Origin: Quillaja saponaria
Taxonomy: Eukaryota; Streptophyta; Magnoliopsida; Fabales; Quillajaceae
NCBI GenBank assembly: GCA_029379385.1
Contig: CM055608.1
Coordinates: forward strand, 16,676,350 to 16,740,349
Length of the DNA: 64,000 nt
Direction of reading: 5' to 3'
Numbering within the stretch: position 1 is the first letter of the stretch; each line of letters opens with the position of its first letter. Of the stretch, positions 57,774 to 64,000 are shown one piece after another. Made by a program: the position numbers and the translations under genes. Under the pieces are notes generated by a model. The model was not told the DNA's origin. It saw only the letters and a program-made list of their open reading frames with translations, and searched no databases.

Positions 57774-60700
57774 TTAGGTTTAAAGGTGTGTGACTGCAAA
57801 TGTGCAACGTGTTGCTTTGTTTACGTACATTATTCGGGGGTGTATGTGGACTTTGTGATGCATTTTAATTCATCCTGAAACTTCAAGTTGTGATTTTTTA
57901 ACATACCATCCTTGGCCTTATGCAATGAGACATGCCTTGAATTGGTTTGTAGTGGTGTGGACATTATAACAAGTAGTGTCCGTGTTATGAGTGGTCGTAA
58001 TGTGAGTTATGTGAAGTAATAGAACATTAGCTTCATTCAGTAATGAATCAGATTTTAGACGTCTTTGACGAGAAACTAAGTCATAAAGAACCATAAGTAA
58101 TTTAATTGAAATTTTAAATTTAGCAAAAATAACCTCCATAAGAGGTAAACTCTTTAGTTTGATTTAACTAAATAGATAGTTTTCTGTAAAACTATTATAC
58201 TTATGATTGAGATAAGAACAATAAGAAGCAAAGGAAATAAAAGATCTACTTTATGTAGACTAGATGAATTATTAAAGAAACTTATTTCGAATATATTTAT
58301 TTTTCCGTGAAATGGATAGTAAAACATGTGCAGTCCATCAATTTCCTCCCGAACTTTTTCTTAAGAAATATGAAAAGTTTCCTTCTCAATGTTAAGTTTG
58401 CAAACTAATCCTAATATTGAATATTGAATTCTAGAATCAATATCCTTATTGGTTAAAAGAACAAAATCTAAATCACCTTAATTCTATGTGTGTAATAACC
58501 CTTACTCACAATTTATATGCACACATTATTAAACTGATTGGTAAGACACTTTGATAATTATTACGATATGGTTTTAGTAAATGCAACTATTTAGATTTTC
58601 AAGTATAGACTTTATTTAAAATCAGTATACGTTCTTAACAAAATTAGATCAGTTGTGTGTGGTGTTAGGATGTGATCTTGTGCGGACAGAAAAGTTAGTT
58701 AACTATTAATCATATAACATGACGTATGAGTAGTATAAGGTGTAGTATAGTGGCAAGTTAAATCAAATCCACTTGTTGGTCTGAATTTAATGAAGCTTTC
58801 ATTAAACGCCTTCTTTTTGGAAGCAAAAAAAAAAAAAAATTACAAATGTAAGATTGGTTGGACAAGGAGCTTATTGGTTCTAACATGTTTCCTTGAGATG
58901 ATCTAGTTGTGTTGTCAGAGTTCTGACTATGTAATGATAATTGGTATTTAAATAAGGTGATAGTGAAAAATAAGTTATCCACCTTAATATTAATGATTTC
59001 TATAATATAATTTTCCAAAAATCAATCTATGTACCGAATATCACCAATTCCGAATCAAGAAAAATAATGTTCCGAGAATTATTTTCCATACTCGATGAAA
59101 GTATAATGAATTCTGAGTCATTTCTTTTGAACTTACAACGTTTCTATAGCCTTTATAGATTTAAACAACTTTCATAGATTGTGCCAAATATTTCAAGTGG
59201 GAAATTATGATAAAATATGTTGGAAATTAGAAATTTATTGGACTTAGTTAGGTGTGTTTTGATTTGAAATGAAAAGTTAAGTTCAAGATTTGTAGAACTT
59301 CCTATTAGAATAGAGAATATTTCGTTGAGTTCTTGTGTTTTTATTTAAAAACTTAGATTGTCCGACTATTGCAAAGATAAACTTAATCTAGAAGATGAAC
59401 CATAAAAGAAAGTATCAATTAAACCAATTATAATAATAATTTTAGTTATAATACTCATTAATTAAAGAAGAATCTTTCTAGTAGTATCGACTATTTATTT
59501 CACTTTTCTCCACATTGCGGTAAACAGCCATAGATAATTATGAAATAATATTTTCTGAATAAAACAAAAGAAATAAGTGGAAAATGAAATAGTAGTAGAG
59601 ATTGGGACAATTCTATTCAACATTTTATTTGTTTGGGTTTGATTGTGTCGTAATTTTATAATTTGGATGGAGTATATAGTTTAATGAACTGCGAGTTAAT
59701 ATTAACTCAAAGAGAAATGGTAGGTACCATTAGTTCATGAACGATCAATCATCGTATAAACTTGGATAAATTCTATTTATGACCTGTGGGGCCTTTTCAA
59801 AGGATCAAAACAATCAGCGCTAAATGAAAATTTCTTGCCAATTTTCTGTAAAGTATTTGTTAGGCGAAGGCTTTCAAATATATCGTAAATTAAACACATG
59901 CTATTAATTAACCAACCTGTAAAGAATAGGAAGTGTATAGTAGAATTGTGAACAACCTAGTATCAAATACTGGTAATAGTAATAGTAAAAGAATGTCCTC
60001 TGGTGCTTTTAGATATGCTTGACTCTGCATATTCTGGCACTACGAAATCATAATTAAAATATTTATATCAATTAGTTAAACCAAAAGTTTTGTATCATGA
60101 AAAATTATATGTCACGTATATCAATATCATGTAAACGACTTCTAAAAAGTAACAAAGAAAATTAATAACTTGGATATGAAGGTCGGACTCCAATATATAT
60201 ATATATAAGATAAGTCCCTGAGAATTCCACCTCTCAATTCCCTTAAACTAGTTTTTTAAGTCTTTTAATCAACTAGTTTTTTAAAACATGCATTCAATAT
60301 TCATATTATGTTTAGAAGGAGAGGGAATGCAGTAGTTTTTATACATTTTGTTAACATACTTGAATTTTTATGTACTTAGAAAATATATTTATAAATTCTT
60401 TAGAGAAAATAAGAAAGTTAAGAAATTAGTAGATATTGGCAAAATTTTAAATTTTAAATTTTAAATTTTAAAGTAAATAGAAGCTATTTATTTAACTCAT
60501 ATAATTATCAAATTTAGCTCATCAATCTAAATTTTAAATAAAAGATATGTTATGATTCTAAGAATGGATTGGGATTTAGATGTTAAATTAGCTAGAGTGG
60601 CACAGCGGAAGCGTTGTGAGCCATAACCCATAGGTTCTTGAAAAAAAAGTGAATGAGAACCTAACGTGTAAAAAATAATCAGTAGCTAGGATAAATAGAC

Positions 60701-60855
60701 AAGTCCATAAACTTCGATTAATTCTTTGGTGAAAACCAAGAAAAGAGAAACCACATGAGAAACCAAAGTTGCGATGAAACAATATTTACATCCGATTTAG
60801 GTAAACAACTTATTTGTATCTTTTTTGCTGAAATTTGGGACGAATTTCTTTTAAT
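57774..60855 (+). other. Non-coding interior of the LARD
   Basis: About 3.1 kb with no gag or pol motif on either strand; the longest frames (86 aa or less) are low in complexity. It contains a poly-A tract (about 58827-58840), a (TA)n run (about 60192-60207), and four copies of AAATTTT (about 60447-60473). Confidence 0.8.
60594..60640 (+). other. Partial initiator tRNA-Met-like sequence
   Basis: About 47 bases starting AGAGTGGCACAGCGGAAGCG and continuing GAGCCATAACCCATAGGTT match the 5' part of plant initiator tRNA-Met from the end of the acceptor stem through the D arm and anticodon loop (CAT) to the variable region, with a few substitutions and one missing C. The T arm and 3' acceptor strand are absent; instead AGGTTCT and AGAACCT flank an A-rich loop (60631-60662), which could form a small hairpin. 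It is not a functional tRNA gene. Confidence 0.72.
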
Positions 60856-60864
60856 AGGAGGAGA
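60856..60864 (+). promoter_or_regulatory. LARD polypurine tract
   Basis: AGGAGGAGA (followed by one T) lies directly before the 3' LTR start at 60866 and is the expected start site of plus-strand DNA synthesis. The TRIM at 31.5 kb uses a very similar GTGGAGGAGAT. Confidence 0.88.
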
Positions 60865-60865
60865 T

Positions 60866-63800
60866 TGATATAACCTGACATCATAAAGTTGAGTTTTAGA
60901 TATAATGTGTAAATTTTTGTTATAAAATAATAAATACATAAATAAGTTAAATAAATAATAATACAATTGAACAGGATATAATTCGATACGTTATTATTTC
61001 GTTATCCATTATGTTGGTAAGTCTTTCTAATGAATTTTTCGTGTAATTTTTTGTATATAGATATATAATGTGATAACCCGAATCCGATAGTTACGTTTTG
61101 GAAGGTTGTACATAACTTGTATAATCAGATAAATAAAAGTTTTGCAAAGTTAGAGTTTAAGTGAATGAACGTTAGTATATATACATATAGTTACATGCAA
61201 TGAGCTAGCAAATATACTTTTATCATGTTATGAGTGGAATTGAATTTAGAGTGTATTTTATTTAAAGGGTATTAGTAAATAAAATTAAATATAGTTGTGT
61301 AATTAAAAGGTATAAAACAATTTATTACATATATATATATACACTTTAAACCATGGATGGATTTTAGCCACAAATCATGGCACGTGCTTTATTAATTCAT
61401 TATTTTACTAAATCCATGTCTTTACGTCTTTGCCTATTCCATTATTCTATTTGCTCTTCCTTTTCTCTGTGTGGCTGATTTCAAAGCCTCTAATTCCTTC
61501 TCCACTACCATAGATATACCCAAAAAATTTCAGCCTTTCATCCTTGCCTAGTTGAAAGTTACTTTAGCTTAGAGATTATGTTTGCCCTTCTTCACCTTTT
61601 TGTGTTGTTTTTGGTTGGAGTAGCTGTTAGGAGGGCAAGAGATGGAGATGTTGGCAAAGGTTTTAGCTATGTTTTCGTGACAGCAGCTAGTCTACATCTT
61701 CAAACAGTCCACAGGTGAAGGATGCAGTCAAGAGTAGGTGGGTGTAAGGTGGGAGTATGTGTATTGGGTTTGTTTGTACCTTGGGCAACAAGGACTACAA
61801 TAGGCGTTGATGGCAGAACTGCCCTACTTTAGTCAGCTACATATCACCTTGTTGTTGGCTGAGCAAGTAACTTCAGGGCCGTGGGAGAGCTGGGCTAAAG
61901 GAGTAACGTTGGAAGCTCAAATCACCTTTGCTTAGCTGTTGAGTAAGTGGAGCATATCAATTTCAGTTTTAAATTGTTGTCCTCTGTTTTAGGGGCATCA
62001 AATCCATCATTTTTCCTTTCTTTTAGTTGGCTATAAGATTAATTTGTGGGAGTTTGGTTGCATGGTAAGGAATTAAGTATAAACTCAGTCATGTCGTGAG
62101 TGTTGGATGCATAGGCAAGAAGGAAATCTTTTCAATTAAGTTTATGCTTAGGGTGTTACTAAAAATTTTCATATGAGAGTTGTCAATGTTAAACCAAAGT
62201 TTAAGACGATGGATATATACAATAGTTGTAACTTATTATTTGAAATAGGATGCTTGTAATTAATTAAGATCATAATATAAAGGTATAATCTAAGTCTTTA
62301 CTTAACTTTGTATAATTGATTCAAACAAAGCACGAGTAATATGCAAGTTATTTTGTTGATTGTGTTGGCAGTTATTAAAAATGTTGAATTGATGTGGTAG
62401 GTTGATATTAGAATGATTTAATTCAAGCTTTGATGCAAGTTAGATAGTTAGTTAATTTAAAGTTAAGTTGAAACATAGTGACATTAGAAGATTTAGTCTA
62501 AGCTTTTGATGAAAAATATAATAACTAGTTACTTTGAATAAAAGTTTGTAAACAAGAATAGATAACAGTTGGTTAATGTTGTGGGTTAAGGAGTTAATGA
62601 AAGTGAGTATTGGGTATAAACAAAAGAATGTTAGTTGTGGGGTAAAGTGTTAGAAAATGAGAATTGAATGGTTTTTGAAGGAATACAGGGCAGATTTCGT
62701 GGGTGAAAGAAATCTTGTGTTTCGGATGCTATCAGGACTGAATTAAATTACAAGTTCTAAAGAGAAAATGTAGCATAGAGTCTTGAGAGGATACGTACAA
62801 AATTTTGTGACATGGTTCTAATTTTATTGATAGTTAGAGCTTTTGGACTGAGGCTAGGTCTATGCTTGATTTTTAGTGAGCTTTAATCAATCCGGAGAAC
62901 CTTGTAGGAGGTTATGATTTGAATTAGCCTAGAACCTCTAAATAAAAGTTGTTCCTAAAATCTTGATAACCTCGACTGGAAAGTTTCATAATTTAATTCC
63001 TTAGTATAAATTTTTTTAAGCCTTAGAGTCTAATATTGATAATTAGGAATTTGCGTAATGCCCTGTTTTTAGTTCATGTAAGGAATTGAGTGGGTTCAAG
63101 ACTAACTTTAGGAAAATTTTCCAAATAAGAAAGATAGATATACTTTTCTATTAATAAAATTGATAAACGGAATTGGATTTCCTTTTTCCCAGAGAAAGTT
63201 ATGTACAATTAATTAAGGTAATATCAGAGTTGTCAAAATTGAAGAATTTGACACAACTTCAAATAATAAACTGTATTGATATAAAAATCTAAAAATTTTA
63301 AATGATAAACAATTATAAACCTACATGTGTCTAGTATTTAATAAATTTTATGAAACTGGATTTGGAATTTCTTAGATGAAGATATGACTGTTCAAGTGAA
63401 CACTGGTCCAAACCCCAAGTTTGGACAGTTTCAACATATTTAACTCACTAGTATTGTTTCTAACTTTTCTAATAGTTTCTTTCTCCCTACACAATTTTCA
63501 AGACATTTAAAATGTCTTTTCTTCAATAACCTTACCACATAAGGTACAATTTATATTATTTAACATGTAATGGCTTTATAGATAACTTTCATAAGAAATT
63601 TATATAAGTTGGTATATAAATGCTTAGTAATTAAAAGATTATAACAATAACGTTTATGAACTGAGTATTATTTGAAATTATGAATTTCAGTTCTGGTGTG
63701 GGCCTGATGACATAAGTCAGCCCAAGACAAAGTGACAAACAAGAGTTGCAAACCGGTGAGTGGTTAATTGTTGCCTTTAGGGGCTAGATTATTATGTGTA

Positions 63801-64000
63801 ATTGTATGTGTATTTAAATAAATGTGCTAGTGCAATGTTTGAGTGAGTTATTTGAATCATGCTTGTTTGAAATTGTCTTTGATTGATAAGGGCCAACAAA
63901 TTGAAATTTTTCTAAGAAATAATTTTTATTTCGAGAACTGAGATATAAGTGCACGTAGGATATTCTGATTTAAAATCACAAGAAATTATGATTCTGATAA
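60866..64000 (+). repeat. LARD 3' LTR, partial
   Basis: 3135 bp are present, collinear with 53798-56910. About 45 bp at 63381-63425 (with CAAGTGAACACTGGTCCAAA) have no counterpart in the 5' LTR near 56330. The last 0.85 kb and any target-site duplication lie outside the window. Confidence 0.93.

Larger units (their letters stand above)
53798..64000 (+). mobile_element. LARD-like retrotransposon, at least 10.2 kb, 3' end outside the window
   Basis: The 5' LTR (53798-57758, 3961 bp) begins TGATATAACCCAACATCGTA and ends GAGGGATATGACA. The PBS TGGTATCAGAGC (57762-57773) follows after a 3-bp spacer. The interior (57759-60865, 3.1 kb) has no reading frame above 90 codons. The polypurine tract AGGAGGAGA at 60856-60864 precedes the 3' LTR, which starts at 60866 (TGATATAACCTGACATCATA) and runs to the window edge. 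LTRs of about 4 kb, a non-coding 3-kb interior and an intact PBS and PPT match the LARD architecture described in cereals. The LTRs differ by roughly 5 percent over the first 490 bp by eye. Long LTRs with an initiator-Met PBS would fit a Tekay-like chromovirus parent, which is inference. Confidence 0.92.

Noticed and set aside
60594..60660. Functional initiator tRNA-Met gene
   Set aside because: The T arm and the 3' acceptor strand are missing, one base of the anticodon region is lost and the downstream sequence is A-rich, so it cannot fold as a tRNA.

Overview
This window is plant nuclear DNA, most likely from a eudicot. It is AT-rich and gene-poor. The evidence is intron-split genes of plant type (a Mediator MED27 homologue and an isoprenylated heavy-metal-associated protein), several classes of plant LTR retrotransposon, MITE- and SINE-like elements, and an endogenous plant pararetrovirus fragment. 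The species cannot be named from the sequence.

Layout. 1-7.4 kb: a truncated and a complete solo copy of a very long LTR (about 3.7-4 kb), with a LINE ORF1 relic between them. 7.4-9.0 kb: unassigned DNA with local tandem duplications. 9.0-10.8 kb: a decayed caulimovirid pol fragment on the minus strand, ending about 230 bp before the MED27 start. 11.0-26.1 kb: a seven-exon MED27 homologue whose second intron holds a 10.3-kb Ty3/gypsy element of the Tat type. That element has an extra RNase H, a 142-bp tandem array and a spliced antisense ORF. MED27 exon 2 carries a frameshift and a stop, so this copy looks like a pseudogene. 26-35.9 kb: intergenic DNA with a 1.2-kb TIR element, a TTA-flanked MITE, a complete 404-bp TRIM with target-site duplication, and gypsy and copia relics. 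35.9-37.05 kb: an apparently intact five-exon HIPP metallochaperone gene on the minus strand. 37-41 kb: AT-rich repeats with a SINE flanked by a 15-bp duplication. 41-53.8 kb: a pile of retroelement relics. A minus-strand Ty1/copia pol is broken by two copies of one Athila-like LTR family. A third copy of that family adjoins a decayed primer-binding site and an Athila-like gag. 53.8-64 kb: a LARD-like element with a 3.96-kb 5' LTR, a met-initiator-type PBS, 3.1 kb of non-coding interior, a PPT and the start of the 3' LTR, which runs off the window.

Only the HIPP gene appears fully functional. The main content is retroelement biology: four copies of one giant LTR family in 64 kb, nested insertions that give a relative chronology, and a partial initiator-tRNA-Met-like sequence inside the LARD, an element whose own PBS pairs with that tRNA. 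Coordinates of repeat edges without a target-site duplication are approximate, and all similarity judgements were made by eye.
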